Origin: Pseudomonadales bacterium
GTDB taxonomy: Bacteria > Pseudomonadota > Gammaproteobacteria > Pseudomonadales > Azotimanducaceae
Assembly (NCBI GenBank): GCA_021295935.1
Contig: JAGWBL010000030.1
Coordinates: forward strand, 1 to 8,785
Length of the DNA stretch: 8,785 nt
Reading direction: 5' to 3'
Part shown: positions 1-6,969 of the stretch, in pieces
How the letters are laid out: each line of letters starts with the position of its first letter
How positions within the stretch are numbered: the first letter of the stretch is position 1
Notes under the pieces: model-generated
Databases searched by the model: none
Told to the model about the DNA's origin: nothing
What the model saw: the letters and a program-made list of their open reading frames with translations, nothing else
Made by a program: the position numbers and the translations under genes

Positions 1-1
1 A

Positions 2-160
2 TGGGGCGACTACGTCTTGGACACTCCAAGCGTCGGCCAACGGAAGAAGGGCCTGGAACTGGCGACAAGCGCAACCAAGGTGCCCACCGCTCAGGCGATG
101 CTGGTCGCTCTACGTGGTGTGGAAGACGCGCTGAAGCTTGAAATCGATTCGCCACTCTAG
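2..160 (+). CDS. C-terminal fragment of an unrecognised protein (5' end outside window)
   Basis: An open frame enters from the left edge and ends at a TAG at 158-160, giving about 52 residues that begin WGDYVLDTPSVGQ and end KLEIDSPL. Third codon positions are mostly G or C, as in the clear genes of this window, which supports real coding. I recognise no family or motif. The fragment is largely polar and helix-compatible, with no membrane segment. The next ORF (197-571) is in the same frame, with no other stop between, so this TAG may instead be a nonsense mutation inside one longer gene. Nothing can be said about function without the upstream sequence. Confidence 0.5.
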   Translation, partial: WGDYVLDTPSVGQRKKGLELATSATKVPTAQAMLVALRGVEDALKLEIDSPL

Positions 161-196
161 GAACTTGAATCCGTTCGACGCGTTACAACGCGCCAG

Positions 197-571
197 TTGA
201 TCGTCAATCACTCGTTGCACTGGTTCAATCACCTAGCCGACTGGCTCGGTCGGCCGAACCTGCACGTGGATTTCTGCGAGTTCCGCAACGAAGTCCACCG
301 CCGGGTCTGGTTGCTCAAGAAGGCGGTCAATCCCCTTGCCTCTCCGGCCCAACCTCACGTGAACGCGGCGTTCGATGACATGGACATTCCGACCTGCGCG
401 AGACCAGGGATTGCGCATAAGGACTGCAACGAAGAGTCCGATGACACCAAGCCGTGCACCGAAGTGATCTGTGAGTTCAGCGTTGGCGATCTCGTGCCGG
501 TCCTCATCCCTCTGCCTGATGGCGTGAGCGTTTCTCAGTGCACGTTGAGCACTCCGGATGCGGAGGTTTAG
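197..571 (+). CDS. Unrecognised cysteine-containing protein, possibly the middle of a broken gene
   Basis: This 124-residue ORF has coding-like base use; in its second half I counted about 71% G/C at third positions and about 44% at second positions. It has six cysteines (residues 27, 67, 77, 87, 92, 115). The N-terminal half is rich in His and Trp (for example HSLHWFNHLADWL) and contains a basic stretch near NEVHRRVWLLKK. The C-terminal half, from about residue 88, looks beta-rich (CEFSVGDLVPVLIPLPDGV). There is no signal peptide or membrane helix. The only early start is TTG at 197, with no visible Shine-Dalgarno. In-frame GTG at 359 and ATG at 380 are alternatives, also without a good site. 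Because the frame is shared with the fragment ending at 160, the true gene may begin upstream. The family is unknown. Confidence 0.45.
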   Translation: MIVNHSLHWFNHLADWLGRPNLHVDFCEFRNEVHRRVWLLKKAVNPLASPAQPHVNAAFDDMDIPTCARPGIAHKDCNEESDDTKPCTEVICEFSVGDLVPVLIPLPDGVSVSQCTLSTPDAEV

Positions 572-668
572 TTACGACGGAAGCGGGAACATTCAGGTGT
601 GCGTCAGAACCACGGTGGTGATCAACGACAGCATCACGATCGTGATCGAGTCTTGCAGAACGATTTAG
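558..668 (+). CDS. Short coding-like ORF, likely the frameshifted C-terminus of the preceding gene
   Basis: A 36-codon ORF runs from ATG 558 to TAG 666-668 and overlaps the end of the previous ORF by 14 nt. Its third positions are about 77% G/C (27 of 35) and second positions about 46%, so it reads as coding. The product (SYDGSGNIQVCVRTT, then VVINDSITIVIESC) alternates hydrophobic and polar residues like beta strands. It fits naturally as the continuation of the beta-rich, Cys-containing tail of the 197-571 ORF; a net +1 shift near 555-590 would join them and bring the cysteines to eight. No Shine-Dalgarno is evident before its ATG, which overlaps the upstream frame. It could be a separate, translationally coupled small gene, but I favour a broken or frameshifted single gene. 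Confidence 0.35.
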   Translation: MRRFSYDGSGNIQVCVRTTVVINDSITIVIESCRTI

Positions 669-1084
669 AGCTCGTTGGAACGCACGAGCGGGTGCGGTTG
701 GCGCTTGGGCGGTGCGTCAGGACTGGACGCGGGCAAGTGGACATGGAAAGTTGGGCAGGAACCTGCTGAAGGGGAAACGGCAGTCGGGGATTGCGGATTC
801 TTCATTTCTCTTGCTATTCCGTCCTGCGTGGTGGGTGCCGCTTCCTCCCCAAGACAGGTGAGCGGCGGTCCCGATTCCACAATCATCTACGGATGCCCCC
901 CTTTCTTGAGATGCGAACATTCCGGTGGACAGTTCCTGGCAGGTGGTCGGGGTTGGACTTCTTTTGGGACGGCTGTAGGGCGGTGAGCCGTAGCCGCTGA
1001 CCAATACGGAACTTCGGGAACCGGGGTTAACTTCCGCCGGGGTCCCACGCTCTTGCCCGCGCGATGTGTCGTTACGAGCTGAGC
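669..1084 (+). other. Stretch of about 415 bp with no convincing gene
   Basis: Several open frames cross this stretch on both strands, but none has a good start, a recognisable motif, or protein-like composition; their translations are rich in Arg, Pro, Gly and Ser. I see no tRNA, no strong hairpin followed by a T-run, and no clear -35/-10 pair. It lies between the broken Cys-containing ORFs and the left end of the insertion sequence, and may be remnant sequence of the same decaying region. Confidence 0.5.
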
Positions 1085-1092
1085 TAGTGTCC
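1085..1092 (+). repeat. Left terminal inverted repeat plus TA of the IS630 element
   Basis: TAGTGTCC is perfectly inverted relative to 2278-2285. TA is taken as the duplicated target and GTGTCC as the start of the element. It lies 51 bp before the transposase ATG. Confidence 0.65.
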
Positions 1093-1143
1093 TGCGCGTA
1101 AAGATGCTATACGTACACATGGAATGTCTCTTGAGTTTGCATC

Positions 1144-2228
1144 ATGCCTCGCATTGCTCCCCCTCTGTCTCTCTCGAGGACGGATCGCGCCGAGTTGGAG
1201 CGTTTCGCCCGCAAGGGTTCGACTTCCCCAAACCTGGCAGTTCGGGCCCGGATCGCCGGGAAGGCGACGGATGGCTGGCGGAAAGACGAGATCGCGGAAT
1301 CCCTGGGGATTTCGCGACCCACGGCGAGCAAGTGGCGGAAGCGTTTTCCTGAGGGTGGCATGGCCGCACTCAACGACGCTCCGCGCTCGGGTCGCCCGCG
1401 CAGCCTCACCTCGGACCGGGTGTCCAAGTGGGTTCACCTGAGCCTTCAGGAGGACCTCCGGACGCCACCCACTGGAGCCTGCGCTCGATGGGGAGGGCGA
1501 CGGGACTTGCGGCTTCGACCGTTCACCAGATCTGGAGAGCCTGCAGGCTGCGGCCGCATCGTCTGAAGACCTTCAGGTTGTCGAGCGCTCCGCCCTTGGC
1601 GGAGAGGGTGCAGAACATCGTGGCCTGGTACTTGAATCCTCCGGATCGGGCGATGGTGTTGTCGGCGGACGAAACGAGCCGGATGCAGGCTCTGGACCGC
1701 ACGCAGCCCATCCGGCCCATGGGTTCCGGTCACCCGTAACAGAGAACTCGTGACTGCAAGCGGCACGGCACGACCTCGCTGTTCGCCGCGCTCGACGTTG
1801 CTTCGGGCAAGGGCCTCGGCTCCTGTCGCCGGAGGCGCCGCTCCGTGGAATTCCGCCAGTTTCCCGATCACGTGAAGGCCAACGTCCCCGACGACCTGGA
1901 CATCCACATCGTCATGGACAATTGCGCAACTCGCAAGACGGAGGCCGTGCGCAACGGGTTTGCCGAGCGTCCACGCTGGAACGGACACTTCACGCCGGTC
2001 TCGGCGTCGTGGATCAACCCGGTGGAACGGTTCTTCGCGGAGCTGACACAGAAGCGACTCCGCCGGGACGTGCACCGATCGGTAGAAGAGCTCGAAGCCC
2101 GGATCCTGGCATGGATCGAAACCTTCCATGCCGATCCCAATCCGTTCCGCTGCACTCGTTCGGCCGACGACTTTCTCGCTTCGAGAAAGCGTTGTTGTGT
2201 TCGGGACGCCGAGGCCGCAACCATTGAG
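1144..2228 (+). pseudogene. IS630-family DDE transposase, disrupted by a frameshift and an internal stop
   Basis: Translation starts at ATG 1144 with a helix-turn-helix N-terminus (DEIAESLGISRPTASKWRKRF, followed by a Gly/Arg/Pro linker) typical of IS630 transposases. Near 1441-1475 the recognisable sequence moves to another frame (DATHWSLRSMGRATGLAAS...), equivalent to a 1-nt deletion or 2-nt insertion. That frame continues through LSADETSRMQALDRTQP to a TAA at 1737-1739, then goes on in the same frame with CKRHGTTSLFAALDVASGK, DIHIVMDNCATRKTEA, SASWINPVERFFAEL and NPFRCTRSADDFLAS. All three catalytic acids are kept: Asp at 1668-1670, Asp at 1917-1919 and Glu at 2025-2027, with 35 residues between the last two, as expected for the family. 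The normal stop is also missing: the frame stays open past the element to 2600. The 3' limit given is where homology fades. Confidence 0.9.
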
Positions 2229-2277
2229 AAAACACCATGGGCTGCAATCCAACACAAGGGTCCGAACTGGAGAATCG

Positions 2278-2285
2278 GGACACTA
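2278..2285 (-). repeat. Right terminal inverted repeat plus TA of the IS630 element
   Basis: GGACACTA is the exact reverse complement of the left end at 1085-1092. It falls just past the end of recognisable transposase homology (about 2220), where the right end is expected. Confidence 0.65.
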
Positions 2286-2645
2286 GGAAGGTTCTGCCCA
2301 CAGCTACCATTGAATCTTCTCAGTTTGAATGGAGTAGTGACCAGGAAGCTGGCTCTCTTGCGTGATTGGGTGAGCGATTTCCACCGCAGGAACGGACAAT
2401 TGCCGATCTTCGGCGTAGTCGATCAGAATTCTGTGCACGAAGCCCGCATCGCTTCCACCGGGATTCATTGTTGGAGCGCCTTTCTTGAATTCCTTGCGGG
2501 TCAGGAAGGCCGCGGATGGGCCAGGCGCATCGGGTTGTGGACGAAGACCGAGGTCTGCAGGCAGGCCATGGTGACTGTCCGTCAGATGCGGGATGCCTGA
2601 GTTCCGAAGAAACTTGTGGCCTGTTCTGTCTTTCAAGGACCCATC
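2286..2645. other. Stretch of about 360 bp between the IS and plsB, no confident gene
   Basis: Two long open frames overlap here and neither is convincing. The plus frame is the run-through of the broken transposase (to 2600). On the minus strand an ORF starts at TTG 2636, 9 nt after the plsB stop, and ends at 2304 (110 residues, including FLTRKEFKKGAPTMNPGG and HRILIDYAEDRQLSVPAVEI). Its spacing after plsB would suit a last operon gene, but its first 40 residues look unlike a folded protein. Its third-position G/C, about 60% in the part I counted, is lower than in the clear genes, and base composition by codon position does not separate the two strands. I see no hairpin plus T-run terminator for the operon. 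Confidence 0.4.
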
Positions 2646-5081
2646 CTAGCGCTCTCGGCTGCCGGTGTCAGCGGACACAGGATGGCACCATGAAGGGTCG
2701 TCGTCCCTGGCGAGAACGTGGGTCACCCGCTGCAGTTCGTGCTTCGGCAGCGCCGCCGACAGCACCTTTTGGAGATCGGGGAAGATTCCTTGGGGTTCAA
2801 ATTGATTGTTTCGACCGATCTTGGATTGGGAGGCGAGACGTCGGGCCAGCCTGGAGTGGCGAAACTCGAACGGGCTGAAGCCCATTCGTTCCATGATCTG
2901 GTTGCGCTTGCTTGCTTGAGGATGGTAGGTGGATCGTGCCCCGCCCGAACCTGGAAGAGGTCCGCCGAACAGGCGCAAGTCGACACAAAGGCGGAGGATG
3001 GTCCGATTCACCAGGCTCTGGATCATTGCAACCGCCGAACAGGAACGGAGAGGCATGGCCGGAAGGCGCGAACCCGTCGCATGGCTTCCAAGGCCCTTTT
3101 GTTGCAATCCGGACAGCGCTGACGCAACGTCAACGCAATCGAGATCGAAGGAATACTCGAGGGCCATTGCTTCCAGGATGGGTTTGGACTCCTTGAGCGG
3201 ATCAGCCTCGGCTTCCGCGGATCGCAGGGCGGACCAGGCGAGGACCGCCGGGATCGCAAGCGTGTGCATGACCGATTCGAGATACCACGGCAACATCGGC
3301 GCGGCTTCTTTCTCGGGAATCCAGACCGTTTCCCCGGCGCGCTGCGACTTGGAGAGATATCCGAGGGAACAACATCGTTGCAGGATTTCGGTCGCGCTGC
3401 GCGAAGTGCATCGGTGCCCTTGTTGATCCGCGCACATGTTGACCAGCTCTCTCGCCGACTCCAGCCTGGTTGACAACTCATCCTCTTGCAGGCCAGTCGC
3501 TGACTTTGCGCCTTGGAGGGCCACGGAAAGCAGATTCACGTCATTGACGAACGAGCATCGATTGATTTCCCGGACGATGTGTTCGGCAACGGCGACACTG
3601 GGTCGCATGGCTGAATTCACGGATGAGAGTGACGGCGGCAACAGGTCCATCTTGATCGGCTCGCCAAACCGAATGTTCACCTCGCCGAATTCGTGCCGGA
3701 ACAAGCGCACGGGTCGAACCAGCGAAGACAGCTGCTCCTTGCCCTTCTTCGCACCTTGAAGGTGCTTGAGGTAGGAGTCGCCTTCAACCAGCTTCTCGTA
3801 GCTGAAGTGCACGGGCACGAACGCAACAGGGCGCGGATGCGATTCGGACCGCTGTTCCAGGAACATCTGCACGAACCCACGGCGCGGGCTGAGGGACTTG
3901 CCAGTGCGGCTTCTGGTGCCCTCAACAAAGAACTCCATCGAATGCCCCTCGGTCGACAAGTGATTCAGGTACTCAGTCAGCACAGCGCGGTAGATCGGAT
4001 CGCCGCCCAGCGATCGCTTGATGAAGAACGCGCCGCAACGCCGCAGGGGGGGACCCAGCAGCGGTGTGTTCAGGTTGTCACCAGCCGCGATGTGCGGGAT
4101 CATCAGCCCCTGAACGTAGAGCACATAGGACAGGACCACGTAGTCGATGTGTGACCTGTGGTTGGGGGCGAACACCAAGGTGTGCGTGTAGGCCAGTTCT
4201 CGCAGTCGATCGTGTCCAGATGCGATGATCTGGGAGTAGACGTGCCGCCAGAACCAACCCACAAGGGCCGTGGCAAGCCGGATGACCGGATAAACGGGCC
4301 CGGAAGCGAGGACGTTCGCGATTGCGACCGCTTCCCGGAGCTTGCTGTCTGCGTCGGATCCATTGGAGACGTGCTTTCGAACGGCCGGACTGGCGACGAT
4401 CCGATTGATCAGGCTCCGCCTGCTGTCCAGAGCGGGACCCAGAGTCGCAATGCGGTCGCTCCGGAAGCGGTTTTCCAGAGTCCGGAGCGCATGTTCAATG
4501 GCGCGATCCGGCTGCTCGTTCGCGCCGAACAGCTCCCTTGCCGGGATGGACGGCGTGAAGTGAACGAAAACATCAGACCGATTGAGCAAGAGGCATGCCC
4601 ATCTGCGGAAGACCGAGCCGGGTCCCCAATCCAGAGAAAACAGGCGTCGGATACCGGGCTTCTTGCGAGGCATGGCGCGTCCCCAGTAGATGGTTGCCGG
4701 AACGATGTTGATTTCCCGTTGAGGAGCTGCCTCTTGGGCCCGGTGCATGCGTCGAAGCGCGACGTGACTTGGGTGTGTGATGAGCTGCCGGTGCCAACCT
4801 GCAGCATGCTTAAGGGTGAACCGGCGCGGAATTGCCTTCGGCGTGTCTTGGATCGACTCGCGTCCCGCGCTTGATCCACGCCCTATTGCCATCTCCAGGA
4901 CAGCCTCGTCGAATGCGGATTGCCGCTCAAGAGCGAACACCGCGTCTCGGAGGTCACGCCCGCCGATCCCCAGCACGTGCGGCCGCAGCAGGGCGCGGAC
5001 TATCGTGCGAACGAAGGGAAAAGATCGCTGGCGGTGGAACCCGTCAAGGCTCGGGTCAGGGTCTCCCCTCGTAGAGGTCAT
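2646..5081 (-). CDS. plsB: Glycerol-3-phosphate 1-O-acyltransferase PlsB
   Basis: PlsB transfers an acyl chain from acyl-ACP or acyl-CoA to position 1 of glycerol 3-phosphate, giving lysophosphatidic acid, the first step of phospholipid synthesis at the inner membrane. The 811-residue product matches the E. coli type (about 807). The acyltransferase blocks are in order: NHRSHIDY at 307-314 with catalytic His308 and Asp313 (HX4D), GAFFIKR at 350-356, FVEGTRSRTGK at 385-395, and PVAFVPVHFSYE at 418-429. Flanking PlsB-like segments include LSYVLYVQGLMIPHIAAG and, further on, HTLAIPAVLAW. The HX4D position is almost the same as in E. coli PlsB, which supports ATG 5081. That start overlaps gspD by 26 nt and has no good Shine-Dalgarno, so coupled translation from gspD is likely. 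The N-terminal 100 residues are diverged. The gene looks intact and is the last clear one in the operon. Confidence 0.96.
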   Translation of the reverse strand: MTSTRGDPDPSLDGFHRQRSFPFVRTIVRALLRPHVLGIGGRDLRDAVFALERQSAFDEAVLEMAIGRGSSAGRESIQDTPKAIPRRFTLKHAAGWHRQLITHPSHVALRRMHRAQEAAPQREINIVPATIYWGRAMPRKKPGIRRLFSLDWGPGSVFRRWACLLLNRSDVFVHFTPSIPARELFGANEQPDRAIEHALRTLENRFRSDRIATLGPALDSRRSLINRIVASPAVRKHVSNGSDADSKLREAVAIANVLASGPVYPVIRLATALVGWFWRHVYSQIIASGHDRLRELAYTHTLVFAPNHRSHIDYVVLSYVLYVQGLMIPHIAAGDNLNTPLLGPPLRRCGAFFIKRSLGGDPIYRAVLTEYLNHLSTEGHSMEFFVEGTRSRTGKSLSPRRGFVQMFLEQRSESHPRPVAFVPVHFSYEKLVEGDSYLKHLQGAKKGKEQLSSLVRPVRLFRHEFGEVNIRFGEPIKMDLLPPSLSSVNSAMRPSVAVAEHIVREINRCSFVNDVNLLSVALQGAKSATGLQEDELSTRLESARELVNMCADQQGHRCTSRSATEILQRCCSLGYLSKSQRAGETVWIPEKEAAPMLPWYLESVMHTLAIPAVLAWSALRSAEAEADPLKESKPILEAMALEYSFDLDCVDVASALSGLQQKGLGSHATGSRLPAMPLRSCSAVAMIQSLVNRTILRLCVDLRLFGGPLPGSGGARSTYHPQASKRNQIMERMGFSPFEFRHSRLARRLASQSKIGRNNQFEPQGIFPDLQKVLSAALPKHELQRVTHVLARDDDPSWCHPVSADTGSRER

Positions 5082-6969
5082 CGAGATCGGGGGAGATGGA
5101 TTCGGATTCGCCTACGTCAATCACGATTTTGCGGAAGTGTGTGAACTTGCGCTGGGCGAGATCGGAGACATGCTCTGAACTGACAAGGATCGTCGGACGT
5201 AGAAAGACAAGCAACAATAGCTTATTCGCTCCGTCGTCGGTCCGCTTGAACCAATTGCCGATCAGGGGAATGCGGGAGAACCCTGGCATGCGAGTGACGG
5301 TCTGCTTGACGTCGTCCTGAAGCAGGCCGCCAAGAACAATGGTCTGGGAGTTCTCGGCGACGACCGAAGTGGTGATTTCCCGATTGTTCGTCACGATGTC
5401 GCTGAAGCCGCTATCGCCGATTCCGAGATCCGGGACGATCACGTTGCTCACGCTCTGCGTGACTTCCATGCGGACGGACACGTCATCGTGGATGTTTGGT
5501 GTGACTTCCAGCGTCACTCCCACGTCTCCGCGTTGGATTTGCTGACCCACCGGGAAGAATTGCCCGCTTGCGCTGGTGTCCACCTGGGTTCCCGTTCGAA
5601 ACGGCACCGTCTGTCCCGCATGCAATCGCGCCTTTACGTTGTTTTGTACGGTCACGTAGGGGCTCATCAGCAGATTCGCGCGCTGATGGGTGGCGATGGC
5701 CTGGACAATCGCTCCGAATGTGACGCCGTCCGAGTCGACCTTGGCCACAGCGATCGTGGGTGTCGTGACTGCGCCCGCTAGTTCGGTCACGCTCAGGTCG
5801 TCGGAATCTCCCAGGTTTCCGAGGATCGACGACAGAAGGCCGCTGAGCGTGGAGTTGAGTATGGGCAGGGACTGGTCGCGTTTGTTTCCACCCGCGATCT
5901 CGCCCCCGACGCTGGAGTCGTCGTCAATGGACACCTCGATGACCGCTGCTTCGATCAGGACCTGCCCACGCGAGACATCGAGCTGGTCAATGAGCGCCTC
6001 GACTTCCCTCAATCGATCGGGAAGCCCCCGCAGCACGAGCGCGTTGAGCGATGCGTAGCCCGTGGTTGTGATTCTTGATTTGGTGTCCCGCCCGGCTGAG
6101 GCTTCGTCGCCCGCGCCGAAGATGGCGTTGACCGTCTGAAGCGTTTCCTGCGCATCGGCATTTCGCAGCTTGATGACCTTGGTCACGTTGTCGGACGTTC
6201 GCTCGGTGTCCAGTGCATCGACGACCTGTTCGATGTCCTTGATCTGGGTTGCGTGGCCGATGATGACCAAGGAGTTGTTGCGAGGGTTGCCGACAACCTG
6301 CAGCTCGCCTGCTCCGGGAATGGACTCCGAACGCTTGCTCAAGTCCATTTGCTCCAGCAGGTCAAGGACATCGTTGACCCAGGCGTGCTTGAGGTGGATG
6401 ATCTGGAACGTCGGAGTTACTGGCACGTCGATGTCCGCGACGATCTGTGCCATCTCCAGGAGCTTGTCCTTGTGATTGCTCAGCACAAGCACATTGCTGT
6501 GTTCCACGAAGTGGATGTACGCGTAGTCCGGCATCAGGTTGCGAAACACCTTGAAGGCCTCGCTTGCGGGGATGTTTCGCAGCTGCAGGACCTGAGTGAT
6601 GATCTGTTCGGGATCTGCCAAGTACTCGGCGGTGGTGGGTTGGTTCTTCACCGAGCTCAGCGGCACGACCCTGGCGATGCCCTCGCTTTCCACGACGGTC
6701 AGTCCGTGCGTGCGCAGCGCGGCCAGGAACACTCGGTAGACCGACTCCCTGTCGAGTTCCGCCTCGGACATCACGGTGATCGGCAACTTCCGGATGTTGG
6801 GATCCAGAACGATTGTCTTGCCCGTGATTTCCTGGACCTGCTCGATGAACTCGCCGAGGTCCGCATTGCGAACGTTCATCGTCCACGGACCGTTGGACTG
6901 AGCCCACATCCCGATAGCAAAGGCGAAAGATGTGCACGCCAGCAGGACGCGCGTCCAAAGATTCGTCAC
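5056..6969 (-). CDS. gspD: Type II secretion system secretin GspD
   Basis: GspD forms the multimeric outer-membrane channel through which folded proteins leave the periplasm. The 637-residue product has a signal peptide (hydrophobic residues about 7-22, likely cleavage after MWA at 21-23). The periplasmic domains follow: N0 (about 30-103), N1 (about 120-182), N2 (about 187-255) and N3 (about 262-333). The secretin core spans about 336-596, with SPYVTVQNN at 436-444, TVPFRTG at 454-460, GVTLEVTPNI at 484-493, VLGGLL at 545-550 and the typical MPGFSRIPLIGNWF at 561-574. A 40-residue acidic tail (ending SPDLDDLYEGRP) follows in place of a long C-terminal S domain. The start is GTG 6969, overlapping the gspC stop as GTGA, with only a weak AAGG upstream. 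The N0 domain next to a GspC partner fits T2SS rather than a pilus secretin. It looks intact. Confidence 0.97.
   Translation of the reverse strand: MTNLWTRVLLACTSFAFAIGMWAQSNGPWTMNVRNADLGEFIEQVQEITGKTIVLDPNIRKLPITVMSEAELDRESVYRVFLAALRTHGLTVVESEGIARVVPLSSVKNQPTTAEYLADPEQIITQVLQLRNIPASEAFKVFRNLMPDYAYIHFVEHSNVLVLSNHKDKLLEMAQIVADIDVPVTPTFQIIHLKHAWVNDVLDLLEQMDLSKRSESIPGAGELQVVGNPRNNSLVIIGHATQIKDIEQVVDALDTERTSDNVTKVIKLRNADAQETLQTVNAIFGAGDEASAGRDTKSRITTTGYASLNALVLRGLPDRLREVEALIDQLDVSRGQVLIEAAVIEVSIDDDSSVGGEIAGGNKRDQSLPILNSTLSGLLSSILGNLGDSDDLSVTELAGAVTTPTIAVAKVDSDGVTFGAIVQAIATHQRANLLMSPYVTVQNNVKARLHAGQTVPFRTGTQVDTSASGQFFPVGQQIQRGDVGVTLEVTPNIHDDVSVRMEVTQSVSNVIVPDLGIGDSGFSDIVTNNREITTSVVAENSQTIVLGGLLQDDVKQTVTRMPGFSRIPLIGNWFKRTDDGANKLLLLVFLRPTILVSSEHVSDLAQRKFTHFRKIVIDVGESESISPDLDDLYEGRP

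Larger units (their letters stand above)
1085..2285 (+). mobile_element. IS630-family insertion sequence, degenerate copy
   Basis: The element is bounded by TAGTGTCC at 1085-1092 and its exact reverse complement GGACACTA at 2278-2285. The outer TA at each end (1085-1086 and 2284-2285) fits the TA target duplication made by IS630-family transposases, leaving a body of 1197 bp, a normal IS630 size. Inside is one transposase reading in the plus direction that fills most of the element. Beyond the first 8 bp the ends match poorly, as expected for short or diverged inverted repeats. The transposase is broken, so this copy cannot move by itself. Family assignment comes from the protein; the exact ends are inferred from the repeat. 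Confidence 0.75.

Noticed and set aside
633..646. 14-bp perfect palindrome ATCACGATCGTGAT, a possible operator
   Set aside because: It falls in the coding-like 558-668 ORF, where the repeated ATC/ACG/GTG codons explain it, and no promoter lies next to it.
1441..1475. Programmed frameshift making a two-ORF transposase
   Set aside because: Some IS elements do this, but no slippery run is seen here and a second lesion (TAA 1737-1739) follows, so decay is simpler.
1446..2255. 269-residue open frame on the minus strand
   Set aside because: It lies antisense to the recognisable transposase and has no family motif; long antisense frames are expected in GC-rich coding DNA.
4158..4874. 238-residue open frame on the plus strand
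   Set aside because: It is antisense to plsB across its conserved N-terminal half and acyltransferase start; no recognisable domain.
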